Shown: piece after piece, positions 37,301 through 44,660 of the stretch
Layout of the letters: every line of letters begins with the position of its first letter
Numbering within the stretch: the stretch's first letter is position 1
Assembly (NCBI RefSeq): GCF_021390515.1
Contig: NZ_JAJUXI010000008.1
Coordinates: 186,001-250,000, forward strand
Source of the DNA: Dyadobacter sp. CY326
GTDB taxonomy: Bacteria; Bacteroidota; Bacteroidia; Cytophagales; Spirosomataceae
Direction of reading: 5' to 3'
Length of the DNA stretch: 64,000 bases
Translations under genes and position numbers: made by a program
The notes under the pieces: model-generated
What the model saw: only the letters and a program-made list of their open reading frames with translations
What the model was told of the DNA's origin: nothing
Databases searched by the model: none

Positions 37301-37399
37301 CTGGACAGCCTCAAATCGCTGTATAAATTTCTCAGCAAACACGACATTGAAGTGGTTGAGACGGCGACGCAATTCTGCGTAAAAGTCCCGCTTCTTTAA
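34334..37399 (+). CDS. Two-component propeller sensor histidine kinase (LytS-type)
   Basis: A 1021-residue membrane kinase. After a signal segment (LLTIYLLCLAHWICAQ) comes a large periplasmic sensor of Reg_prop repeats forming two seven-bladed propellers (about 30-690; DRDGFLWVGTFDGLNRYDG, DRNGDIWFTSYYAGL, DQAGNIWMAV), a Y_Y_Y domain (about 700-785), one membrane helix (about 794-814), a His_kinase domain with the phospho-acceptor in NPHFLFNSL (about 852) and an HATPase domain with QNLLENAIKHNT. Unlike hybrid HTCS sensors of glycan loci it lacks its own receiver and AraC domains. Partner is the LytTR regulator it overlaps. Confidence 0.94.
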   Translation: MAGKIKHSFTGLLTIYLLCLAHWICAQSRDAQFEFRHIQQKDGLSFNQVSCFLQDRDGFLWVGTFDGLNRYDGSHFVRFKNRRSNTNSLLHNTIHALCEDQAGNIWMAVERGIGFYEKKTGRFRSFTSVNGRELGLCTNILSDRNGDIWFTSYYAGLYCYRIKTGIFEWFSFSAQDTPQTVSTRIAVQGLVQDPQRNGLWLADKKEGLRYFDMALRTFTDYPNDNQLRNYQGHFITSLARDGNRLVFADATEKHIVIYDLINRTAIKKITPVSNIKADPFDIATIFVDRQHNLWISSWNNTNFFANAAAGYRISELEHKEANHLSIAGSFFRAGWQHPDGSVWLATVNGISLTNPKQAFYTVYNLGELLPSLNDRLGIVAFHEDRDGSWWLGTSNRQLAHYDPKSNRLDIYDLPKTSRLDTYVRVIEKILPYDNDLFIGTLNAIYRFDKKNKTFKTISAPYPQVKANHMLGFVMKGDELWVSGKSRAVHCYQVRTGKWRSYPIQQANDDPKFVVRYVLADRNGDIWIHMFPFGFARLSKETGEFISAQSAADLNYNPTIANTIASCMLDSSGTFWMASNGHGLLRFDPSAKRFERFTESDGLAYDHNQDALPDHSGNIWVGAFNQFSVYSPRKKQFIQFALPFNESDILYENRLYLLNSGHVLSALRGYLVEFSPEKVFSKPSKVSEKILISQVSIGDTSYLLHGQKPALNLNSDDNSFAIQFAALAPASGPSLQYHYRLNGYDDWKLAGTETSVVYNKISGGNYKFQVKAITASGYQTPISELVIHIDAPFYETTWFWTVILILIFVLAWVFFKYKARQTARVHRLQVQTTRLERDMKEIQYQNLINHLNPHFLFNSLTSLNSLITINPREASKFLRKLSIIYRYILQNKDKELVTLADELQFAQHYIDLQTSRFEDALKISIQVSPEYLSFRIVPVTIQNLLENAIKHNTLDEESPLNIRIYTEQERLCVANDLQKKSFVETSNKQGLDSLKSLYKFLSKHDIEVVETATQFCVKVPLL

Positions 37400-37632
37400 C
37401 AGCGCGACCATCCTCCATTGAGCCTATTACGCTATCCCTGATGAATGTCAGCGGTCTGATAATGCACTTCCAATGAATGTGAATTATACAAATCGGGCGA
37501 TGGCCGAAAACGTCTGATCAGCCGTCGATAGCCATTGGTTTTGGAATTTGTGCGACTCGTAGGCTTTTATTTTAAAGCTGTGAGCATGGGCTTCAAATTG
37601 CGCCAGATTTAATCAGCAAAACATTTAGCTTA

Positions 37633-38595
37633 ATGCATATCACAGTCGCAATGCTCGGACTTGTCTTCATGATGTCCTGCTCGAATTCCGAACACATAAG
37701 CCAGGCTTTGCCGGCTGGCGTGGAAAGGATCAACTTCACAAATTCAACTTATCCCAGGCAAGAAGGGCAGTTCACGATGGTCACTTACAACATCGCGGGT
37801 TTGCCTGCCATTATTTCGAGTGCGCAAACGGAGAGACCTTCGAGTATTTCAGAGATTGGACAAAGATTGAACCGTTTTGAAATTGTCCATGTGCAGGAAG
37901 ATTTCAACTATCACAATCAGCTTGTCAGTGATGGAAACAACCATTTATTCAAAAGCAGCCCAAAAGGAAGAATTCCGTTTGGCGATGGCCTGAACACGCT
38001 TTCCAACTATCCAATTCACGATTTGACCCGGATTCCATGGGACGATTGTGCGGGTGCCGATTGCCTGACTCCAAAAGGCTTTACATACAGCAAGATTGAA
38101 GTGGCTCCTCACGTGTTTGTTGACTTTTATAATGTGCACGCAAATGCTTACAACAACCTACGCGCTGCCGCTGCAAGACGGCGCAACATGGAACAGCTTT
38201 CCAATTACATTGCCGCGCACTCCGGCAAAAATGCAGTGATCGTCATGGGCGATCTGAACGGGCATTATAGTTATGCATATGACAACATTCAGCTGCTCAA
38301 TACAAGAAATGGATTGCAAGATGTCTGGGTGGACAAGGTTTGCAAAAGCAATTACCCGGTCCAGTCAGACCAGGAGCCTATGAGTAACATTCTCTCCCTG
38401 GGTGAAATGAACGAAACGATTGATAAAATACTTTACCGAAGCAGCGAAACCATAGAACTGACGCCACTCTCCTATCATTTTGAAAATCAAATTTTTAATG
38501 ATGCGCAAGGGCGACCGTTATCCGATCACCATCCAGTGAGCGCACGCTTTGAATGGCGCATGGCTCCTGATTGTTGCCAGGATGGACGGGAATGA
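37633..38595 (+). CDS. Endonuclease/exonuclease/phosphatase family lipoprotein
   Basis: A 320-residue protein. The N-terminus MHITVAMLGLVFMMSCSNSE is a lipoprotein signal with Cys17 (approximate). Family motifs are in order: MVTYNIAGLP, VHVQEDFNYH (metal Glu), YNVHANAY, VIVMGDLNGHYSY and SDHHPVSARF. Members include sphingomyelinases, inositol phosphatases and nucleases, so the substrate is open; an envelope phosphodiesterase is likely. A weak intrinsic terminator follows directly. Confidence 0.9.
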   Translation: MHITVAMLGLVFMMSCSNSEHISQALPAGVERINFTNSTYPRQEGQFTMVTYNIAGLPAIISSAQTERPSSISEIGQRLNRFEIVHVQEDFNYHNQLVSDGNNHLFKSSPKGRIPFGDGLNTLSNYPIHDLTRIPWDDCAGADCLTPKGFTYSKIEVAPHVFVDFYNVHANAYNNLRAAAARRRNMEQLSNYIAAHSGKNAVIVMGDLNGHYSYAYDNIQLLNTRNGLQDVWVDKVCKSNYPVQSDQEPMSNILSLGEMNETIDKILYRSSETIELTPLSYHFENQIFNDAQGRPLSDHHPVSARFEWRMAPDCCQDGRE

Positions 38596-38596
38596 A

Positions 38597-38628
38597 TGTC
38601 AGGCAAGTGCGCGCTGCCTTTTTTGACA
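38597..38628 (+). terminator. Weak intrinsic terminator after the phosphatase-family lipoprotein gene
   Basis: AGGCA (38601-38605) and TGCCT (38615-38619) pair across a 9-nt loop and are followed by a run of six T residues (38619-38624). Outer bases TGTC and GACA add a broken outer stem. It lies right after the stop codon. Confidence 0.45.
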
Positions 38629-39084
38629 TTAACCGACAAATCGATATGCAAAAGCGCCTTCGCGCAGCCTCACATTGTGATCCAAAAAAGCTTTTAATCC
38701 GGCCAGGAAATAGGACCAGCCTTCTGTTTGCCCGATCGCCCAGGATATGCCTGCCTCATTCCTGGCGGGCTCATGCTCCACTATTTTAACGACTGTATCC
38801 TTTTTAAATGCTTCGAGCGCGATTTCAACAAGTGCTTTTTGATCTCCCTGTCCCCAGATGAAATGTATTTGTTTAAACTTTTCTGTCTTGACAATTTCGA
38901 CCGGAAATTCCATATCGAACTCTGGAAAGCGCCATATAACCGTTTGCCCTTCCTCCATGATCCCACTTCCTTTTGAGATAAAATAGTTGGACATCAACGC
39001 AGGATCAACAATTGCTTCGTAAACCGCCTGAGGACTTTTTTGTATCTGGATTGATGCTCTTGCAGTCAGTTTTGCGGTTTCCAT
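38629..39084 (-). CDS. SRPBCC/AHSA1-domain protein
   Basis: A 151-residue START-like protein of the AHSA1 (activator of Hsp90 ATPase homologue 1-like) group. Family stretches are ASIQIQKSPQAVYEAIVDP at the start, TVIWRFPEFDMEFPVEIV, TVVKIVEHEP and GQTEGWSYFLAGLKAFLDH near the end. The fold makes a hydrophobic ligand pocket; the ligand is unknown. It stands alone on the minus strand. Confidence 0.92.
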   Translation of the reverse strand: METAKLTARASIQIQKSPQAVYEAIVDPALMSNYFISKGSGIMEEGQTVIWRFPEFDMEFPVEIVKTEKFKQIHFIWGQGDQKALVEIALEAFKKDTVVKIVEHEPARNEAGISWAIGQTEGWSYFLAGLKAFLDHNVRLREGAFAYRFVG

Positions 39085-39178
39085 ATCAGCATTTTTTCAA
39101 AAGTTAGTAAAATACCCCAATCTGACACCCTATTTCCCAGAAAGACATTGATTTTGGACAAAAGCACATCATCGCCGC

Positions 39179-39769
39179 TTAATCCACGGCTTTGCTTAAA
39201 TGGCTCGGCAACTTGTTGGTTAACCACAACACAAACATTGCATTGAAAACCAATGTCAGCGGGATCACAGAAATGTTTTTAAGAAACAAGATGATGGTCC
39301 ATTCAGATGCATTGACATTGATAATCCCACGCTTTTGCAAACTGACATACATGCAAGTCTCATAGGCAATGTGGTCAATAAATAAGTTGATCAAAAATGA
39401 CATCGCAAGAAGCGCTGCCATATTCCAAAGCAGTTTTTTCCAATGTGTTTTTAGCTTATGCCATGCGATTTGTCGTTTGCTGAGGCCACCCGATTTCTGC
39501 AAAAGCGCTGCACTGATTCGTTTCACGCCACTTTTAAAATTGTTCAGCCCAAGTGCAAAAACGAAAGTCAGTAACCGCGCCGACTGGATGATAACTTCAA
39601 GGGAAACGTCCAGCCAGGCTGGAATTTCGCCAAAAGCCCTTAATTGCGCGGCCCTCCCAAGTCCGGCTACCAGTCCAAGCAGCAGGATGGTGAGAAAGTT
39701 GCGTTTCAAAAACAGCAGTGAATCCTTTGTCCAGTCAAAAGTGGAATTTATATGTAAGATGTTCCTCAT
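39179..39769 (-). CDS. Integral membrane protein of unknown family
   Basis: A 196-residue protein with hydrophobic segments near 25-45 (FLTILLLGLVAGLGRAAQL), 55-80 (VIIQSARLLTFVFALGL), 115-135 (LLWNMAALLAMSFLINLFI) and 165-188 (ISVIPLTLVFNAMFVLWL), and a basic cytoplasmic middle. No family recognised. It is divergent from the RsbQ-like gene and shares an 83-bp intergenic region with it. Confidence 0.75.
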   Translation of the reverse strand: MRNILHINSTFDWTKDSLLFLKRNFLTILLLGLVAGLGRAAQLRAFGEIPAWLDVSLEVIIQSARLLTFVFALGLNNFKSGVKRISAALLQKSGGLSKRQIAWHKLKTHWKKLLWNMAALLAMSFLINLFIDHIAYETCMYVSLQKRGIINVNASEWTIILFLKNISVIPLTLVFNAMFVLWLTNKLPSHLSKAVD

Positions 39770-39829
39770 AGCAGAATGCGGTTAAAGCTGAATTATAAGG
39801 TCAGAAGAAATTTACAAAAAATCAATAGC

Positions 39830-39837
39830 TATATTTG
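39830..39837 (+). promoter_or_regulatory. Candidate -7 box of the RsbQ-like/PAS kinase operon
   Basis: TATATTTG matches TAnnTTTG. Transcription would begin near 39843, 10 bp before ATG 39853, and this removes the TTG at 39835 as a start. The -33 box is not clear. Confidence 0.55.
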
Positions 39838-39852
39838 GGTTTTACCCTAGGA

Positions 39853-40659
39853 ATGGACGTAATAAGCAGGAATAATGTAAAAGTGTTTGGCCATGGATCA
39901 CAGCCTATGGTTTTTGCGCACGGCTTCGGTTGCGGCCAACATATGTGGCGCTACATTTGGCCCGCATTCGAAAACGACTATAAAATTGTCTTGTTTGATT
40001 ACGTCGGGAGCGGCGGCTCGGATGCGCTTGCGTATAACACCGAACGTTACGATAGCCTGCACGGTTATGTTCAAGATCTTTTGGATGTTTGCCATGAACT
40101 TGGGTTGTCCAAATGCATTTTTGTTGGCCATTCGGTAAGCTGCATGGTTGGCGTGCTTGCATCTGTCAAAGCGCCGGAACTGTTTGATAGTCTGATCCTT
40201 ATTGGACCATCTGCCCGTTATATCGACGATGAAAAATATACGGGAGGATTCAAGCAAACCGACATCGAGGAGCTTTTGGAAATGATGGAAAAAAATTACA
40301 TCGGCTGGTCAAACTTTCTTGGGCCTGCCATCATGCAAAATCAGGAACGGCCAGAACTGGGCGCAGAGTTGACTGAAAGCTTCTGCTCAACCGACCCCAA
40401 AATCGCAAAACAATTTGCCCGGGTCACGTTTCTTTCCGATAATAGAAAAGACCTGGTTAATGTGAGGCATCCGGTTCTGATCCTGCAATGCTCGGAAGAT
40501 ATCATTGCGCCGGTTCAGGTTGGCGAATTTTTACACCGCCAGATAAGCAATAGCGAATATAAACTAATGCAGGCCACCGGACATTGCCCCCATTTAAGCG
40601 CACCCGGTGAGACAATAGAGCTTATGAGCGAATTTCTTACCAACAATCCTTGGAAATAG
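39853..40659 (+). CDS. rsbQ: RsbQ-like alpha/beta hydrolase
   Basis: A 268-residue alpha/beta hydrolase of the RsbQ/KAI2/D14 group. The triad is Ser94 in VGHSVSC, Asp216 in QCSEDIIAP and the His of TGHCPHLSAP (about 244); the opening strand reads MVFAHGFGCGQHMWR. Bacillus RsbQ has almost the same length and works with the PAS-containing phosphatase RsbP in energy-stress sensing. Here the next gene, overlapping by 10 bp, encodes a PAS histidine kinase, so the hydrolase probably delivers or makes a ligand for that PAS domain. The symbol reflects homology, not a proven SigB role; Bacteroidota lack that pathway. Confidence 0.9.
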   Translation: MDVISRNNVKVFGHGSQPMVFAHGFGCGQHMWRYIWPAFENDYKIVLFDYVGSGGSDALAYNTERYDSLHGYVQDLLDVCHELGLSKCIFVGHSVSCMVGVLASVKAPELFDSLILIGPSARYIDDEKYTGGFKQTDIEELLEMMEKNYIGWSNFLGPAIMQNQERPELGAELTESFCSTDPKIAKQFARVTFLSDNRKDLVNVRHPVLILQCSEDIIAPVQVGEFLHRQISNSEYKLMQATGHCPHLSAPGETIELMSEFLTNNPWK

Positions 40660-41861
40660 CGGAACACATATTACAGGAATTGCCCTGCGGCTGCGTTGTT
40701 TTTGATGAGGCAGGCACAGTTACATTCGCCAATCGCACATTAGGCTTACTGCTTAATAATCCAGCAGAAAACATTGTAGGACAACGCCTGGAAATGCTTC
40801 TTACCATATCAAGCCGCATTTTTTATCAGACACATTTTTTCCCATTACTCAGATTAAAAGGGCAGGCAAACGAAATATTTCTGACACTCAAGTCCGAAAG
40901 TGGCAGTCCGGTTCCTGTGATGGTCAATGCGAATGCAACGACTAATAATGGACAGCTTAGTTACATTTGCGTGTTTGCACCGGTTTGGGAAAGGCAAAAA
41001 TATGAGGAGCAGCTCCTTGAAACCAATCGACGTCACCAGCAGGCCCAACAGGAAAATGCCATGCTGAACGAGCTTCGCGATGAGCTCGAATTAAATCAAT
41101 TTGAGCTGGACCGGAAAATATCGATCCTGCGGGAGCACAGCCAGGAATATCTTCAAATGGGAAAAGTCTTCATGCACGACATGCAGGAGCCGATCCGCAA
41201 AATCAGTCTTTTCTTTGATAAGTTGAAAAGCAAGGGCAAGTTTGCAAATGCAGATGATGAAATGCATCTGGCGGTGATAAACAAATCCATTCTGCGTTTA
41301 AGATTCCTCACAGGCTCATTGCTTGATTTCGTGCAAATAAGCAAGGCCGCCGATCCGGTAACAATGCTCAATGCAAACGAGCTTTTGGTGCAGGCGCGGA
41401 ACCAGGTGATAAGGGACGGGTACTCACCCGAAATCAATTTGGTCACGGGCAACCTGCCGGAATTTGAAGGCAGAGCATCACAATTCCGGCGACTTTTTGT
41501 TGAATTGTTTAAAAATGCAATTGAAAATAAACATCCGGATCGTGAATTGACCATTCAGGTCACAGGGGTTGCCATTGAAGAGAACGCGTATCAGAACCAC
41601 TTGTCCAAATACAAATATATCGATCACATCAAAATCGAGTTTGCGGACAACGGCATTGGATTTGATGACCAGTTCAATGAATATATCTTCGGCCTGTTGA
41701 ATAAATTAAACGCCGACACAAACGGTTCTGGCCTTGGGCTTGCATTGTGCAAGCAGATTTTGTCGCTGCATTATGGAAAGATCAAAGCGAAGTCCGTCAT
41801 TGGGCAAGGCACGACCATCGTAATCGTTGTGCCCCTTCACCAGACTGCATTACAGGGGTAA
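40650..41861 (+). CDS. PAS-domain histidine kinase, partner of the RsbQ-like protein
   Basis: A 403-residue soluble kinase. A PAS domain (about 5-112; GCVVFDEAGTVTFANRTLGL) is followed by a coiled coil (about 113-165), a dimerisation helix with the phospho-acceptor His176 in FMHDMQEPIRKI, and an HATPase domain with FKNAIENK, FADNGIGFDD and GSGLGLALCKQI. The start is TTG at 40650, inside the last codons of the hydrolase gene; no ATG occurs before the PAS domain in frame. Translational coupling to the hydrolase is likely. The convergent receiver at 41908 is a plausible target. Confidence 0.9.
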   Translation: MEIAEHILQELPCGCVVFDEAGTVTFANRTLGLLLNNPAENIVGQRLEMLLTISSRIFYQTHFFPLLRLKGQANEIFLTLKSESGSPVPVMVNANATTNNGQLSYICVFAPVWERQKYEEQLLETNRRHQQAQQENAMLNELRDELELNQFELDRKISILREHSQEYLQMGKVFMHDMQEPIRKISLFFDKLKSKGKFANADDEMHLAVINKSILRLRFLTGSLLDFVQISKAADPVTMLNANELLVQARNQVIRDGYSPEINLVTGNLPEFEGRASQFRRLFVELFKNAIENKHPDRELTIQVTGVAIEENAYQNHLSKYKYIDHIKIEFADNGIGFDDQFNEYIFGLLNKLNADTNGSGLGLALCKQILSLHYGKIKAKSVIGQGTTIVIVVPLHQTALQG

Positions 41862-41907
41862 GTTTCAGGCCGCGCGTTCTCACGCTATCAATATTCCAAT
41901 CAGAGAT

Positions 41908-42345
41908 TCAGCGATTGAAATTGTTAGGTGCGGCGCACTTCTTCCAATATTCAATCATGATCTTAATTGTTTCCTTGATCTCATCGAAGTTACTCGGTTT
42001 CACAAAAAATCCCTGCGCAGAAGTGCTGTAAGCATCAATGACTGCCTGTTGATTGATTGCTGTTGTGAAATAAACATATGGAATACATTTAAGGCTCAGC
42101 TCAGCGTCGGTCTGAACTTTTTTCCTTAGTTCCAGGCCATCGAGCTTAGGCAGGTTCACGTCAGAAATAATGATGAATGGCCGATCCGGGGTCGAATAAA
42201 GGTAATCAAGCGCCTTGAGTCCATCGGCGAAATACATCCTTTGGTTGGGGTAATCCAATTCGCGAAAAACTTCCTCAAAGACGAATTGGTCATCCGGATC
42301 GTCCTCTATGATAATGATTGTGCCGCTTTTGTTCATAATGATCAA
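41908..42345 (-). CDS. Single-domain response regulator (Rcp1-like)
   Basis: A 145-residue receiver domain without output: acidic EDD at 14-16, phospho-acceptor Asp62 in IISDVNLPKLDG, Thr in YFTTAIN and Lys in FFVKPSNF (about 115). The DPDD stretch and NLPKLDG are typical of Rcp1-like receivers that partner PAS or phytochrome-type kinases. It converges with the PAS kinase gene, 46 bp apart, and may serve it. A start at ATG 42336 is equally possible. Confidence 0.9.
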   Translation of the reverse strand: MIIMNKSGTIIIIEDDPDDQFVFEEVFRELDYPNQRMYFADGLKALDYLYSTPDRPFIIISDVNLPKLDGLELRKKVQTDAELSLKCIPYVYFTTAINQQAVIDAYSTSAQGFFVKPSNFDEIKETIKIMIEYWKKCAAPNNFNR

Positions 42346-42360
42346 ATATTAAAAAATCAG

Positions 42361-42400
42361 TCCATAAAAAATAATGCCCCTCCACTATGTAAGGGGCATT
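42361..42400 (-). terminator. Intrinsic terminator of the GH127 gene
   Basis: AATGCCCCT (42373-42381) and AGGGGCATT (42392-42400) form a perfect 9-bp stem with a 10-nt loop. On the minus strand a T-rich run (complement of 42371-42365) follows, 50 bp after the GH127 stop. Confidence 0.85.
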
Positions 42401-42450
42401 GGAAACGAATTCTTGACTGAGAAACGGAATTGTAAAGCAATATAAGCTGT

Positions 42451-44538
42451 CTATTTTTTAGGCACCCAAACTTTATAACCCGCCCCTTCCCTGTTTCCCG
42501 ACGCATAATAAGGCACCGCCTGAAAACTGGATTTCTTTCCATCCTTCGCAACCGCACTGCCGCTTACAATGTTAACGCCATTTAACAGGTCTTTCCGAAA
42601 TTCCAGCTTCATCGGCGCAGCAGCAATTCCGAGTGAATCCAAACCAGCGTTATCAACAGCTTCAAGACAATAGATAACCGGCCCGGATGCGAGCGCAACC
42701 ATGCCCTTTAAATCTTTTACCTGCTCGTTGGCCGTGATCATACGCGGTTTCATGGGCAGTTCAAGCATTACCTGATCCGCCTTTTTCCATTTCCGGTTAA
42801 TCACCGCATAACCATCTTCAAGCGTCGCCTTTACCGGTTTTCCGTTGACCCGGATTGTAAATGGTGCGGCCAGATCGGAGCGATATAAGTCCATCGGATT
42901 TTCCTTCCCCCTCGCCCAGCCCGGAATCCGCAGCATCAGGCTGAACTCCGTTTCATTGTCAGGGTTTAAAACCAAATTAATGTTTCCTTTCCAGGGATAT
43001 TCCGTTTTTTGTTCGATCTTAATCTGTTTATTATCTGCGAGTTGTACCATAGCATTGCTTCCTATAAACAGGTTTACATACACACGGTCTTTGGCCGAAG
43101 AATAGATAAAGTCAGGCAGTGACGACACCATTTTCAGGAACATCGGCGGGCAGCACGGACATGAATGCCATTCCCACCGCGAATGTTTGTGCGCATTCAG
43201 CGGATTTTGGTAAGTGTACTGTTTGCCCGAAAGCGAAACGCCGGTGAGCACATTATTATAAAGTACGCGTTCAAATTCGTCCATATACTTGGCATTTCCG
43301 GTCAGCTCATTCATCCGCTGACTGAAAAAGCCTGCTCCTACTGCGGCGCAGGTCTCCAAATATGCGTCCGTTGGCAGGAAATAATCTGCCCCGAATTTTT
43401 CATCATCATGAATTGCGCCCACGCCGCCGGTGACAAACATTCGCTGCCCCGTCATATTATCCCAAAGCAGGTCGGCCGTAAGCATATATGGTGCTTCGTG
43501 GGTTTCCAATGCTGCCGCGGTGATCCCGGATGCGAGCAGAGTAGCCCTTACCGCGTGGCCTTCAATGGTTTTTTGTTTAAAAACAGAGATCGAATCCTGT
43601 GCATAGTCGCCCCAGGTTGGCCGCGCTGTTGCTCCTGCGTTACCCTCTTTATATTTCTGCGCCTTGATCCAGGCTTCCGATTTATCATTGCCCCAGCTGA
43701 GCCAAAGCGGGTAACCCACATGATTTCCCCGGTTCTCAATCCAGAACCTGGCCAGGTCAAAATAGGCCTGCTCATTCACCGGAACATTCATTTTCTGCTT
43801 CAATGCGGGCTCTTCCTTATAAAGCCAGTAAAGCTTGATCAGCGCCTCTTCGGGTCCGGCGTGTGCGGGAACAATGTTGCGTTTCGGCGGTGCGCCCATC
43901 AAACCTGACATATAATTCGCATATCGCGTCGCGACGCCCAAAAGCTTCGTTTTCCCGGTCGCTTTGTAGTAATGCACCCCCGCTTCCACCAGCATTCCGG
44001 CATTGTACACATCATGCTGATACCGCAAAAATCCACCATTGTCGCCCCAGCGGTGGCCGGGTTCCATCAGGTCGGTGTAGGTATTTAGATATGCATTTGG
44101 GTCAGCCTGCTGGGCCGCGTCGATTCGATCAATGATGTTGTCCAATCTGGCTTGCAATGCAGGATTTGGATACTGTCCCACCAGGTCACCTATGCCGCGG
44201 ATCGACTCGTAAATAAGCCCGTCAAACCAGGGCAGGCCTGCGTGCTGACCTTTTTTGCCAGCTGCAACCTTATCGAAATTTTCAAGAACATTGTTTTTCT
44301 TTTGTTCCTCGGGAGATTTGAGGTGTTTTCCTTCAAATTTATCCAGTACGTCCGTTGCCGTGGTTGTGCTCCACAATGCGAACTTCCGGTTCCAGAACGG
44401 ATCATTGATGACTGTGTTTTGCACTTGTTTCAGCTGTGTCAAATGCTTTGGAACCGTCCCGTTCGTTTGTCCCAACACCACGTTTGAAAACAAGCCGAGA
44501 CCCAGCGCCAGGAGTATTAAATGCTTTTTCATATCCAT
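42451..44538 (-). CDS. GH127-family glycoside hydrolase (beta-L-arabinofuranosidase type)
   Basis: A 695-residue secreted enzyme. The signal peptide (MKKHLILLALGLGLFSNVVLG) is followed by an alpha/alpha barrel and then beta domains. The cysteine-rich motif HSCPCCPPMFLKMV at about 457-470 holds the zinc ligands and catalytic Cys of GH127; NVITGV-like and GVGAIHDDEKFG stretches also fit. The family removes beta-L-arabinofuranose from plant glycans. It is divergent from a GntR regulator, and a tandem repeat between them is the likely operator. A terminator follows. ATG 44532 is an equally good start. Confidence 0.92.
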   Translation of the reverse strand: MDMKKHLILLALGLGLFSNVVLGQTNGTVPKHLTQLKQVQNTVINDPFWNRKFALWSTTTATDVLDKFEGKHLKSPEEQKKNNVLENFDKVAAGKKGQHAGLPWFDGLIYESIRGIGDLVGQYPNPALQARLDNIIDRIDAAQQADPNAYLNTYTDLMEPGHRWGDNGGFLRYQHDVYNAGMLVEAGVHYYKATGKTKLLGVATRYANYMSGLMGAPPKRNIVPAHAGPEEALIKLYWLYKEEPALKQKMNVPVNEQAYFDLARFWIENRGNHVGYPLWLSWGNDKSEAWIKAQKYKEGNAGATARPTWGDYAQDSISVFKQKTIEGHAVRATLLASGITAAALETHEAPYMLTADLLWDNMTGQRMFVTGGVGAIHDDEKFGADYFLPTDAYLETCAAVGAGFFSQRMNELTGNAKYMDEFERVLYNNVLTGVSLSGKQYTYQNPLNAHKHSRWEWHSCPCCPPMFLKMVSSLPDFIYSSAKDRVYVNLFIGSNAMVQLADNKQIKIEQKTEYPWKGNINLVLNPDNETEFSLMLRIPGWARGKENPMDLYRSDLAAPFTIRVNGKPVKATLEDGYAVINRKWKKADQVMLELPMKPRMITANEQVKDLKGMVALASGPVIYCLEAVDNAGLDSLGIAAAPMKLEFRKDLLNGVNIVSGSAVAKDGKKSSFQAVPYYASGNREGAGYKVWVPKK

Positions 44539-44549
44539 TTTTTAGTCTT

Positions 44550-44557
44550 CAAATGTA
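44550..44557 (-). promoter_or_regulatory. Candidate -7 box of the GH127 gene
   Basis: On the minus strand the bases read TACATTTG (TAnnTTTG). The tandem operator begins 15 bp upstream, over the place where the -33 box would lie, so a bound repressor would block the polymerase. Confidence 0.55.
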
Positions 44558-44571
44558 TAGAAAATGTTTCA

Positions 44572-44591
44572 AACTGGTACGAACTGGTACG
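44572..44591. promoter_or_regulatory. Tandem AACTGGTACG operator
   Basis: AACTGGTACG occurs twice head to tail without a gap (44572-44581, 44582-44591), one helical turn apart. It sits between the divergent GH127 and GntR genes. Binding by the adjacent GntR-type regulator is the natural reading, not proven. Confidence 0.68.
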
Positions 44592-44634
44592 GTTTAATTT
44601 AATGTGTCAAAAACATCCGTTCGCTAAAAAAATT

Positions 44635-44642
44635 TACTTTTG
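44635..44642 (+). promoter_or_regulatory. Candidate -7 box of the GntR-family gene
   Basis: TACTTTTG matches TAnnTTTG, 19 bp before ATG 44661. The tandem operator is about 44 bp upstream of it, so the regulator may also control itself. Confidence 0.5.
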
Positions 44643-44660
44643 CTGCACAAGTGACACCGC

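Noticed and set aside
39853..41861. A SigB stressosome-type RsbQ/RsbP pathway
   Set aside because: The partner carries a histidine kinase domain, not a PP2C phosphatase, and no anti-sigma antagonist or SigB-type gene is present.
43165..43908. Antisense frame of 247 codons within the GH127 gene
   Set aside because: Covered by the conserved GH127 coding sequence, including its Cys motif; no signal or domain in the antisense product.
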